NCBI RefSeq assembly: GCF_001015055.1
Contig: NZ_BBWZ01000045.1
Coordinates: forward strand, 1 to 36,198
Direction of reading: 5' to 3'
Length of the DNA stretch: 36,198 nucleotides
From: Aneurinibacillus tyrosinisolvens
GTDB taxonomy: Bacteria; Bacillota; Bacilli; Aneurinibacillales; Aneurinibacillaceae
This document shows, in pieces, positions 23,613 to 31,731 of the stretch; the first letter of the stretch is position 1; every line of letters starts with the position of its first letter. The notes beneath the pieces were generated by a model. That model saw nothing but the letters and a program-made list of their open reading frames with translations, was not told the DNA's origin and searched no databases. Position numbers and translations under genes: made by a program.

Positions 23613-24271
23613 AATGTCACCTTACCCGTCAGTAATTTATCAAAAATTTGATATCTCTCCAGGTATTCTCTCGTTTTTGTCCCTTCTCCCATTGTTTTTA
23701 ACAAAAGCAAATCCTCTACTGTGTCTATGTCATGCGATAATGAAAAACTATGGAAGATTGAATAGTTTAATCCTGCCGTTGTTGCCATAAGACAGTGCTT
23801 TTCCTTGCTATTTACTCCAAAGGCCGTATTTATTACTCCAGGTGGAGATAATACCAATCCGTTGGTTCCTGTTCCTTTACGGCAAGGAATAACAGTAACA
23901 GGTGCTTTTCTTACCATTTGCAGAAGATTATTTACTTCAAAATCTGATATTAGTGGAATATCTGCCGGTAAAATCAAGAGTTGCTCAATGTTGTCGGGTA
24001 ATGCATCCACAGCAAATTTTATTGCTTTGTTCATCCCTTGAACTTCTTTTTCATAAAAAATATGAAAGTCAAATTGTCCAGCCAGGATAATCGCTTTGGG
24101 ATCATTTGTTACAATGCCTAAAACGTCTATGCATGATACACTTGCTAATGTACTGAGTACATCAAAAAGCATCGACTGAACCAGACCTATGCGTTCATCT
24201 AAAGAGAGCCAGTTTTTAAGCCTCGTCTTTGCTTGGTGTATAGGTTTTTGCATAACAATAGCCACATTCAC
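23609..24271 (-). CDS. cofC: Phospho-(lactate/PEP/glycerate) guanylyltransferase CofC
   Basis: A 220-aa nucleotidyltransferase that activates a 3-carbon phosphoacid with GTP, giving the donor for CofD. It has QKPIHQAKTRLKNWLSLDER with the KTRL loop, the metal-binding LPADIPLI, and the CRKGTGTNGLVLSPP loop with the nucleotide-binding TNGL. The GTG at 24271 lies 8 nt after AAGGAG; an earlier GTG overlaps that site. Whether the substrate is 2-phospholactate, phosphoenolpyruvate or 3-phosphoglycerate cannot be told from sequence alone. Confidence 0.88.
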   Translation of the reverse strand: MNVAIVMQKPIHQAKTRLKNWLSLDERIGLVQSMLFDVLSTLASVSCIDVLGIVTNDPKAIILAGQFDFHIFYEKEVQGMNKAIKFAVDALPDNIEQLLILPADIPLISDFEVNNLLQMVRKAPVTVIPCRKGTGTNGLVLSPPGVINTAFGVNSKEKHCLMATTAGLNYSIFHSFSLSHDIDTVEDLLLLKTMGEGTKTREYLERYQIFDKLLTGKVTL

Positions 24272-24301
24272 CGGCACCACTCCTTAAGACAAAAAAAGTA
24301 A

Positions 24302-25234
24302 CTATGCAAACTGCATTTTAACAAAATCAATCACTTGTTTTGCTAACATACTTTTTTTGTTATCCGAATCCATAATTGTATCTGTAACTAAGACTTCTAA
24401 GTTTAATTGCTGCAGGTGTTCACGATATTCTTGGTCCTGTTCATCAATTACGATTCCATCTATCAAACCTTGATAACATAAGGCAACTCCAACCGGTGAA
24501 ACTTCAATTCCTAAATCCCTTAGCATGCGGGCACCAGGACCTTTAATCACATTTCCGCCGACCACAGGACTGACAGCAACCACCTTGGCATTACTTTCAC
24601 GAATAGCCTCTTTCATGCCCGGAACTGATAAAATCGGATGAATACTAACTAAAGGATTACTAGGAGCAATCAAAATAACATCTGATTTATCAATTGCTTC
24701 TAAAATTCCCGGTGCAGGTCTTGCATTTTCAATCCCATCAAATTCAATTTTCAAAACCTGGTCTGACATTCCTCGTTTAATGAGGTATTCCTGAAAATGA
24801 AATCTGCCTTCTGGTGTTTGAATATATGTAGTTACTGATTCGTTTGCCATGGGAAGTATTTGAATCGGAATCTTCCATTCTTCACACATTTTTAATGTGA
24901 TTTCGGAAAGACTTTTATTTTGTTTAAGAAGAAAAGTTCGATATATGTGGGTAGCTAGGTCCTTATCCCCTAAATTAAACCAGCAGTCTTCACTATAGAC
25001 TTCAGATAACACGTTTTGGCATGAATAGGTTTCATCCTTAAATCCCCAGCCCTGTTGATGAATGACATTTGCCAAAGTATAAATATTAATATCAATATCC
25101 GGAGATATATAAAGACCAAACCTTTCAATATCATCTCCTGTATTAATAATGGCCAAAACTTCTTCTTTCGTGGCACTGGCCAGACCCTTCAAGAATTTTG
25201 ACCCACCTACCCCACCAGCTAATGTGACAATCAT
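24302..25234 (-). CDS. cofD: F420 biosynthesis transferase CofD
   Basis: A 310-aa transferase that moves the phospholactyl-type group from the GDP-activated donor to FO. The FO/GDP-binding marks are MIVTLAGGVGGSKFLKGLAS, INTGDDIERFGLYISPDIDI, WFNLGDKDLATHIYRT, APSNPLVSIHPIL and AVSPVVGGNVIKGPGARML. ATG 25234 lies 8 nt after AGGAG; the GTG three codons upstream overlaps that site. The cofC gene follows after 30 bp. A long hairpin lies between it and the LLM gene upstream. Confidence 0.93.
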   Translation of the reverse strand: MIVTLAGGVGGSKFLKGLASATKEEVLAIINTGDDIERFGLYISPDIDINIYTLANVIHQQGWGFKDETYSCQNVLSEVYSEDCWFNLGDKDLATHIYRTFLLKQNKSLSEITLKMCEEWKIPIQILPMANESVTTYIQTPEGRFHFQEYLIKRGMSDQVLKIEFDGIENARPAPGILEAIDKSDVILIAPSNPLVSIHPILSVPGMKEAIRESNAKVVAVSPVVGGNVIKGPGARMLRDLGIEVSPVGVALCYQGLIDGIVIDEQDQEYREHLQQLNLEVLVTDTIMDSDNKKSMLAKQVIDFVKMQFA

Positions 25235-25270
25235 TTTTTTCACTCCTGTTAGAAAAAATATTTCGAATAT

Positions 25271-25307
25271 CTCCTCCTTTTCAACTATTTCCCCTGAAAA
25301 GGAGGAG
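25271..25307 (-). terminator. Long hairpin between the LLM gene and cofD
   Basis: A perfect 12-bp stem (CTCCTCCTTTTC/GAAAAGGAGGAG, 25271-25282 and 25296-25307) with a 13-nt loop. On the minus strand the T-rich tract (ATATTTTTTCT) comes about 10-15 nt after the stem, so termination may be incomplete. It could reduce rather than stop transcription into the F420 genes. Confidence 0.6.
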
Positions 25308-25330
25308 TCTTATTTGTGAGGAAAGAATGA

Positions 25331-26305
25331 TTACGCCCCAATCACCGATTCTATCGTTTCATTATTATTAGAACCGAAGACAAAGAGAACAGGGCAATCT
25401 ATACCAGCCTCCCGGTATTCTCCAATACGCTGACGAACATGTTCCGGTGTACCAGCTGCTGCGAGATCATCAACTACCTCTTCAGTGATAAGTTTTGCTC
25501 CTGCTTCTAAACCACCTTTATTAACTGCTTCCCGGACTCTTGCTAAGTATTCTTCACTGTATCCTGTCTCTTGAACAATATTAGGAAAGCGAGTTAAATA
25601 CATAGCAATAAACGGGCGTACACGATCACGGGCCACATCAGGATCGCGATCTACTGAGGTGACAAGCCCGATTGCACGATCAATTTCACCAGGGTCCCGA
25701 CCACCCCGTTTTGCACCGGTTGCGAGGCGTTCGATCGACCTGCGTACATAATTGCAAGAAACAAAGCCGTTCATCAGGACACCGTCAGCGGCCTCGCCCG
25801 CGAACTCCATAGCCTTAGGACCCGTTACACCAAGATAAATTGGCATGGCTGGGCGTATAGGTGTAAACTCCAGCTTGACCCCCTGGACATTGACAAACTC
25901 TCCTTGGAAATTAACTTCTTCCCCTGCAATAAGTCCCCTGGCAACGTGAAGGTATTCACGGAGGCGGGTAATCGGCTTAGTGAAGGTATGCCCCTGTGGT
26001 TCCAATACTAACGGTGATCCCGGTCCGACGCCAAAAATTACCCGTCCACCTGAAAGTTCATCGAGAGTAGCATACGAAGTGGCTAGTATGACAGGATTAC
26101 GAGTAAAAACGTTAACGACTCCGGTACTAATTTTAATTTTTTGGGTGCTGGCAGCAATAGCTGCCGCCGGAACAAATCCGTCTCGGGCAAAGCGGGTTTC
26201 AGCTACCCAAGCAGATTCATAGCCGAGGGATTCCGCGTACTGAGCAAGTTTAACCATCTCAGGAACTGCCGGTTCACCGAGAAAGGCAAGACCCATACGT
26301 TTCAT
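25331..26305 (-). CDS. LLM-class (F420-type) oxidoreductase, Mer-like
   Basis: A 324-aa luciferase-like monooxygenase-fold protein close to 5,10-methylenetetrahydromethanopterin reductase-like F420 enzymes. It has AQYAESLGYESAWVAETRFA, ISTGVVNVFTRNPVILATSY (the bulge region), RVIFGVGPGSPLVLEPQGH, MPIYLGVTGPKAMEFAGEAA and DGVLMNGFVS. The ATG lies about 10 nt after AAGGAGG. It is richer in GC than the F420 genes next to it and is nearer the hydantoin operon (59 bp after hyuC) in composition. F420 use is inferred from the family and from adjacency to cofD; an FMN-dependent member is the alternative. The substrate is unknown. Confidence 0.85.
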   Translation of the reverse strand: MKRMGLAFLGEPAVPEMVKLAQYAESLGYESAWVAETRFARDGFVPAAAIAASTQKIKISTGVVNVFTRNPVILATSYATLDELSGGRVIFGVGPGSPLVLEPQGHTFTKPITRLREYLHVARGLIAGEEVNFQGEFVNVQGVKLEFTPIRPAMPIYLGVTGPKAMEFAGEAADGVLMNGFVSCNYVRRSIERLATGAKRGGRDPGEIDRAIGLVTSVDRDPDVARDRVRPFIAMYLTRFPNIVQETGYSEEYLARVREAVNKGGLEAGAKLITEEVVDDLAAAGTPEHVRQRIGEYREAGIDCPVLFVFGSNNNETIESVIGA

Positions 26306-26364
26306 AAATCACATACCTCCTTCTCCCATTTAACAAATATTGTTGAGTAATGTTCGGTCTTAAT

Positions 26365-27609
26365 TTATTTGGCATAGTGAAGCAGTGTTTCCGCCAACAA
26401 CCGTGTCCCATTGGCGATATCTTCCGTATCGGCCCACTCTTTCGGACTATGACTAATTCCTTCACGACAGCGGACAAAAATCATGCCCATGTCTGCGATG
26501 TCGGCCAGCAGCATAGCATCATGCCCTGCACCACTGACCATATGTGGGGCATCAAGCGATAGCTTGTGGCTGAGCTTTGTCATCGTCTCGATGACGTGAG
26601 ATGCGCATTCCACCGGTTGGGCCTCCATAACGATATCAATTTCACACTGCAGTTTTCGCTTTTGGCAAACCTCTTCTATAAAAGTCTTTATCTGACTAAT
26701 CACGCGGTCCCTACGTTTCACATCCGTATCGCGAATGTCTGCTGTAAATTCCACGTATTTTGGAATGACATTGCCCCCTCCTGGTTTCACCGTAACCCGC
26801 CCAACAGTGCCTACCGTTGGAGCCATTGGGTCCATCCTACATATCCGTTCAATGGCTTGAATCATTTCGGCTGCACCAACCATGGGGTCCTGTCGCATGT
26901 TCATCGGAACCGTTCCCGCGTGGCCGGCTTCCCCAATGACCCGAACACACAACCACACAGGGCCGGCAATGTCTGTCACAATACCCACAGGCTTCCCCAT
27001 CTCTTCCAGATAAGGTCCCTGTTCAATGTGCATTTCCAAATACAGGCCAATATCTCCTTTTTTTCGGACCGATTCATTCATACGATTCGGCTCTAGCCCA
27101 AAGGCCTGGAGAGCTTCATACCGCGTAATCCCCTCTTGATCTTTTCTTTGTAATTCCTCGGGCTGGATTTTGCCGACCATCCCCCGACTACCAAACAACC
27201 CACCGAGAAATCTTGGGCCTTCCTCATCACAAAAGGCCACTACCTCCACCGGATGTGAGAGCGTAATTTGTGCTTCATGCAATGCACGTATCGCGGCAAT
27301 CCCGCCAATCACCCCTATGGTGCCATCAAACCGTCCCCCGTTCGGGACCGAATCAATATGGGAGCCCACCATTACCAGGGAAGCATTTGGATTTGAGCCT
27401 TCTTTCCGGCCGATTAAGTTGCCGAAATGATCGCGGCGAACATCCATTCCCGCCTCTTCCATCCAGCGCGATACCAGCTCCTGCGCCTGCCGGTCTTCTT
27501 CTGAAAGCGCCATACGGTGTACGCCTCCATCTGCCGTCCTTCCAATCTCTCCTAATTGTGTCAGGTGCTGCGCGATTTGTTTTTCATCAATTGTATATGT
27601 GGTAAACAT
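26365..27609 (-). CDS. hyuC: N-carbamoyl-L-amino acid amidohydrolase (HyuC/AllC type)
   Basis: A 414-aa M20-family hydrolase that frees the amino acid from an N-carbamoyl amino acid, or hydrolyses allantoate in relatives. Metal-site motifs are VGSHIDSVPNGGRFDGTIGV, AFCDEEGPRF, and YLEMHIEQGP; a late His lies in HMVSGAGHDA, followed by FVRCREGISHSPKEW. ATG 27609 is chosen because GAGGGGAGG lies 5 nt before it; this gives the usual family length, while the longer frame overlaps hyuB. It is the third gene of hyuABC, 65 bp after hyuB. Hydantoin context makes the carbamoylase role likelier than allantoate. Confidence 0.87.
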   Translation of the reverse strand: MFTTYTIDEKQIAQHLTQLGEIGRTADGGVHRMALSEEDRQAQELVSRWMEEAGMDVRRDHFGNLIGRKEGSNPNASLVMVGSHIDSVPNGGRFDGTIGVIGGIAAIRALHEAQITLSHPVEVVAFCDEEGPRFLGGLFGSRGMVGKIQPEELQRKDQEGITRYEALQAFGLEPNRMNESVRKKGDIGLYLEMHIEQGPYLEEMGKPVGIVTDIAGPVWLCVRVIGEAGHAGTVPMNMRQDPMVGAAEMIQAIERICRMDPMAPTVGTVGRVTVKPGGGNVIPKYVEFTADIRDTDVKRRDRVISQIKTFIEEVCQKRKLQCEIDIVMEAQPVECASHVIETMTKLSHKLSLDAPHMVSGAGHDAMLLADIADMGMIFVRCREGISHSPKEWADTEDIANGTRLLAETLLHYAK

Positions 27610-27674
27610 CGCATCCTCCCCTCTGCCTGTATCCGAGAGTTCCTGCGCGGAATGAACCGCGCAGGACATTTGCA

Positions 27675-29450
27675 TTATGTCTGCTTCCGCGCTTTTTTTG
27701 TAGCTTCGTGATCGGTTTCATTATTCTCCGTAATAATAACGCCGTATTTATCGCGCGCCGTTTCTTTAGAGATGTGCTCATCCAGCACATCCGAGAGAAC
27801 GAGTTGAACGTCCCTTTCTAACGGATTTCCGTATCCTCCGCCCGACGGTCCAGTTAGCCGCAGGGTATCTCCCGCCTTCGCACGTCGGTTCGGAATTTTA
27901 GATGGCAGCGCTTCCGCCTCATCTGTGTCCGGATTTAAAATAAGGCTTCCGACAAGGCCCTCTTGACCTCCGTTAAATCCCCACGGAGCATGGGCATGCC
28001 CCTCTCCTTCTACAGAAAAACTACTTGGAGCCAAGAACTCCACTTCTCTTATGGAGCCGAGGCCACCTCGCCATTTGCCAACCCCGCTGCCGTCGTCCCG
28101 CAATTCATAACGGCTAATCCGCAGCGGATAATGGGACTCGATATCTTCGATAGGATTATTCCGCGTATTAGCATAAAGAGTGTCGACTGCATCCATCCCG
28201 TCTTTTCCGGCTCTTCCGCCATAGCTGCCTTCCATGATATCCATGTACACCCAATAGTCTTCACCATTAAGACCGCTGTAGGCTACAACATTCAAGTTTC
28301 CTACACCTGCACTTACTTGGCGCGGCACGACTTGGCTTAGTGCTTTCATTAAAGTATCCGCGACAATATTACCGGAGCAGAAACGAGCAATCGTCGGAGC
28401 CGGGTAAATCGGATTGCATAGCGTGCCTTTTGGGGCGATAATATGCACCGGGCGGGTGAGGCCGGAATTTTGCGGAATGTTGCCATAAATCGTAGAGTCG
28501 AGCAAAATCGACCGCAGTGTCAAGTAAATAGCACAATCGACTGTTCCTTCAAGCGGCATATTAATGGGTCGATCATCAACCTGTGGCGCAGTCCCTGTTA
28601 AATCAACAGTAATGTCGCTGCCGGCGATTGTTACCGTGACGGCAATTTTCAAGTTGCGTTTCGCTGCATCCGGACTATCTAGATACCCATCTATGAATCC
28701 TTCGGCCGCATATATTCCATCCGGCAGTTTTTCAATCGCATTGCGCATCATTGTTTCCGAGTAACTCATTAAATCGTCACTGGCCGCCAGTACGGTTTCT
28801 AAGCCATATTTCTCAACAATCTCAAGATAGCGCTGCGCTCCGATTTTGGCCGCCGCAATCTGTGCTTCCATATCTCCGACCACCATGTGGCTTGCCCGAA
28901 TGTTATCCTTCATCATGTGCCATACTTGTTCATTTCTGTGTCCTTTGTCATAAACTTTAATCGCTTTAAACTGTAATCCTTCGGCATAGGCATCAACGGC
29001 ATCCACAATTCCACAGCTGCCGGGTGTTAAGGCTCCTATATCCAAATGGTGTGCTGTAGTTACTGAAAATCCGATTAACTCCTCCTGATAAAACACGGGT
29101 ACGCAAAACCCAACGTCTGGTCCGTGCGAGGCGCCATGGTACGCCGAGTTATGCATGATGACATCGCCATCCGCAAACACGTCTCCTCTCTCATCCATGA
29201 TTTTTCGGATGCCGCGCACGTAGCCTGGAATGGGTCCGGATTGCAGGGGAGTACTGTGACTCGACTCGCAGAGCTGTTGATTGTTGGCGTCTACTAATGC
29301 ACACCCAAAATCTTCGGATTCGCGAATGATGCTCGAATATGACATTCTAGCCAGCTTATGCCCCATTTCAATGGCCACGTTTTCCAGTGCTCCCCGAATC
29401 ACCTGTGCGGTAATTGGATCAATCGTATTTTTCTTTTGGACCATTTTCAT
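27675..29450 (-). CDS. hyuB: Hydantoinase/oxoprolinase family subunit B
   Basis: A 591-aa HyuB-type subunit of an ATP-dependent hydantoinase (N-methylhydantoinase, 5-oxoprolinase and acetone carboxylase family). Typical segments are ITAQVIRGALENVAIEMGHK, RESEDFGCALVDANNQQLCE, DVIMHNSAYHGASHGPDVGF, and late MEGSYGGRAGKDGMDA and GPSGGGYGNPLERD. The family length is about 580-590. It begins 1 bp after the hyuA stop, so the two are coupled and act as a complex that opens the cyclic ureide ring. Substrate: 5-substituted hydantoin or a related ring. Confidence 0.92.
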   Translation of the reverse strand: MKMVQKKNTIDPITAQVIRGALENVAIEMGHKLARMSYSSIIRESEDFGCALVDANNQQLCESSHSTPLQSGPIPGYVRGIRKIMDERGDVFADGDVIMHNSAYHGASHGPDVGFCVPVFYQEELIGFSVTTAHHLDIGALTPGSCGIVDAVDAYAEGLQFKAIKVYDKGHRNEQVWHMMKDNIRASHMVVGDMEAQIAAAKIGAQRYLEIVEKYGLETVLAASDDLMSYSETMMRNAIEKLPDGIYAAEGFIDGYLDSPDAAKRNLKIAVTVTIAGSDITVDLTGTAPQVDDRPINMPLEGTVDCAIYLTLRSILLDSTIYGNIPQNSGLTRPVHIIAPKGTLCNPIYPAPTIARFCSGNIVADTLMKALSQVVPRQVSAGVGNLNVVAYSGLNGEDYWVYMDIMEGSYGGRAGKDGMDAVDTLYANTRNNPIEDIESHYPLRISRYELRDDGSGVGKWRGGLGSIREVEFLAPSSFSVEGEGHAHAPWGFNGGQEGLVGSLILNPDTDEAEALPSKIPNRRAKAGDTLRLTGPSGGGYGNPLERDVQLVLSDVLDEHISKETARDKYGVIITENNETDHEATKKARKQT

Positions 29451-29451
29451 G

Positions 29452-31527
29452 TTATCTCACCTCAACTTTGATGATGATGTTACCGCTGCTTTCCACTAAC
29501 GCCAGACAATGTGGAGGAAGGACCGTCGTGGTATCCTTTTGTAAAATAATCGCTGGTCCCTGTATTTGCGCACCAATCGGGAGACGCTCCCGTTGGTAGA
29601 AGGACGTGTCTACGGTTTGCAGCACCCCATCGATCTTAAAGATGGCTTTTGCTTTTTTAATCAATGCATCCTCCGGGTTGCCGATACCTGTTACAACCGG
29701 CTGGCCAATCTTTGGCATCAATCCAATCCCGGTGACCCGGATATTTACAATTTCAATGGGGCTATCAGCAAAGAAGTGGCCGTATTCGGATTTATGGAAT
29801 TGGTGGAACTGTTCCCATGTCTTTTGAATGCTTTTCTCATCGAGGTCGCTATCAGGCAAATCGACGCGAAGTTCATATCCCTGTCCGACATACCGGCAAT
29901 CTGCCATCCGCAGGACTTGAATTTCTTCCGGTTTAACCCCATCCTTCTGCAGCTGGATCCGGATTTGCTCCATCAAGTCTTGCAAATCCTGATTTAGTTG
30001 CGCATAGTCCATCTGTGTATTCAGCATAAATTCAGTCTTAATAACGTCATACTTCAAGTCAGTAGTTAACAGACCTGTGGCTGACGTAATGCCTGGATGA
30101 GGTGGAATGATCACTTCTGGAATGTTAAGAATCTGGGCCACCTCCACTGCATGCAGTGGACCTGCACCACCAAAAGCAATCAGTGAAAATTCACGAGGGT
30201 CGTAACCTTTCTGCACGGTTTTTGCGCGGATTGCATTTGCCATATTGTTATTTAAGATGGTTAAAACACCCTCCGCCGTTTCCTGTATACCTAACTGGAG
30301 TTTGTCGGCCAGCTCTTCAACTACCTTAAATGCCGCATTCGGGAAGATGGACATCTCCCCACCCAGGAAGTTCTCTTCATCCAATCGGCCAAGTACCACG
30401 TTGGCGTCAGTAACGGTCGGTTTGCTGCCACCGTGGCCATAGCAAGCTGGTCCTGGACGCGACCCTGCACTCCGCGGCCCCACTTTAAATGCGCCACCTT
30501 CGTCCATATAGGCAATACTTCCACCACCTGCTCCAATAGTATGGATATCAATCATCGGTACCATCACTGGATAACCGGCAATCGATGTATCTCTCGCCGA
30601 GGATTCCCCGTATCCCTGTTCGGTAATAATCCCTATATCTGCACTAGTGCCTCCGACATCAAAGGTAATCAGCTTGGTCCTTTGCGACAAATTCCCTGAC
30701 CAGGATCCGCCCAGCACCCCGGCGGCCGGACCAGAAAGCAACGTATTGACCGGCTTTTCCGAAACCGATTGTGGTGTTGCTACCCCCCCATTGGAGCACA
30801 TGATATGCAGGTCAGCACCAATACCGGCTTCTTGTAAACGCGTTTGTAAATTGTCGATGTATAGCTTTACTTTGGGGCCAATAAACCCATTGATAGCCGC
30901 TGTAGTAAACCTTTCAAACTCTCTAAACTGAGGTGATACGCTCGAAGATGTGGTGACAAATGCTTCTGGATATTCTTCTTTGATGATGTCTTTTACCTTG
31001 TCTTCATGCAGTGGATTAATATAGGAGAAAAGGAAAGCAATAATAATAGATTCTACACCTTCGGCCTTGAGTTCTCGGACCGCTTCCCGAACCTCTTGTT
31101 CATCTAACTCTACAAGAACCTCTCCGGTAGGCGGCATGAGTCGTTCTGTTACAACTTTGCGGTGCCGGCGTTGTACCAATGGACGATCCTGCCAGGGAAT
31201 TTCTTGCATAATGGAATAGTTTTGCGGCCTTTGATGTCGTCCGATATGTACGATATCTCTGTAGCCTTTAGTGGTCACCAGCCCTGTTTTTGCGCCATCA
31301 TATTCCAGAATCGAATTCGTAGCAATTGTTGTCCCATGGAAGACCCGATTAATTTCCGTCTTTGGAATTTGTTTTCGCTGGCACAACTCCTCAATCCCCT
31401 GTATAACGCCAATGGAGGGATCCTCCAGGGTAGTTGGCGTTTTATGAATCCAGGTCTCTCCAGATACCGTATCGGTAAACACAATATCTGTAAAAGTTCC
31501 TCCAACATCTACACCGAATAATTTCAT
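29452..31527 (-). CDS. hyuA: Hydantoinase/oxoprolinase family subunit A
   Basis: A 691-aa HyuA subunit, which contributes the ATPase-like (actin/hexokinase fold) part. The N-terminal MKLFGVDVGGTFTDIVFTDT is the HyuA phosphate loop; FHGTTIATNSILEYDGAKTG, ITFDVGGTSADIGIITEQ, RPGPACYGHGGSKPTVTDAN and FSLIAFGGAGPLHAVEVAQI follow. ATG 31527 follows AAGGAG. It is preceded by a clear -24/-12 promoter and an upstream inverted repeat. It heads the hyuABC operon, and the activator gene lies just upstream on the same strand. Confidence 0.93.
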   Translation of the reverse strand: MKLFGVDVGGTFTDIVFTDTVSGETWIHKTPTTLEDPSIGVIQGIEELCQRKQIPKTEINRVFHGTTIATNSILEYDGAKTGLVTTKGYRDIVHIGRHQRPQNYSIMQEIPWQDRPLVQRRHRKVVTERLMPPTGEVLVELDEQEVREAVRELKAEGVESIIIAFLFSYINPLHEDKVKDIIKEEYPEAFVTTSSSVSPQFREFERFTTAAINGFIGPKVKLYIDNLQTRLQEAGIGADLHIMCSNGGVATPQSVSEKPVNTLLSGPAAGVLGGSWSGNLSQRTKLITFDVGGTSADIGIITEQGYGESSARDTSIAGYPVMVPMIDIHTIGAGGGSIAYMDEGGAFKVGPRSAGSRPGPACYGHGGSKPTVTDANVVLGRLDEENFLGGEMSIFPNAAFKVVEELADKLQLGIQETAEGVLTILNNNMANAIRAKTVQKGYDPREFSLIAFGGAGPLHAVEVAQILNIPEVIIPPHPGITSATGLLTTDLKYDVIKTEFMLNTQMDYAQLNQDLQDLMEQIRIQLQKDGVKPEEIQVLRMADCRYVGQGYELRVDLPDSDLDEKSIQKTWEQFHQFHKSEYGHFFADSPIEIVNIRVTGIGLMPKIGQPVVTGIGNPEDALIKKAKAIFKIDGVLQTVDTSFYQRERLPIGAQIQGPAIILQKDTTTVLPPHCLALVESSGNIIIKVEVR

Positions 31528-31571
31528 TCTCTTGCTCCTTTCTGTTTGTGATTTGATTTACTAGATAGAAC

Positions 31572-31588
31572 AAGCAAGTCTCATGCCA
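31572..31588 (-). promoter_or_regulatory. Sigma-54 promoter of hyuABC
   Basis: The minus strand reads TGGCATGAGACTTGCTT, with GG and GC of the -24 and -12 elements separated by exactly 10 bp. It lies about 45-60 bp before hyuA. The only departure from consensus is T for C at the sixth -24 base (TGGCAT). Confidence 0.82.
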
Positions 31589-31653
31589 TGTTCCAATCAT
31601 CTGTTTTTTCTAGGCTTCTTCCGTTACGCCCAGCAGACAAAAAAAATAAATTT

Positions 31654-31667
31654 GCGATAACGCAACT
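31654..31667. promoter_or_regulatory. Upstream activator site candidate for hyuABC
   Basis: TTGCGATAACGCAA is a perfect 5-4-5 inverted repeat, centred about 74 bp upstream of the -24 GG. Similar half-sites with the same spacing occur before the NCS1 gene. Confidence 0.7.
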
Positions 31668-31731
31668 ATTTTTTAACAATTCTTTATATTCCCACACCTA
31701 TTCCCCTGAATATCTTCCTTTTGCATTTTTG

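Noticed and set aside
26566..27096. Plus-strand 176-codon frame opposite hyuC
   Set aside because: Rich in His, Asn and Cys as expected of an antisense shadow; hyuC carries the clear M20 motifs.
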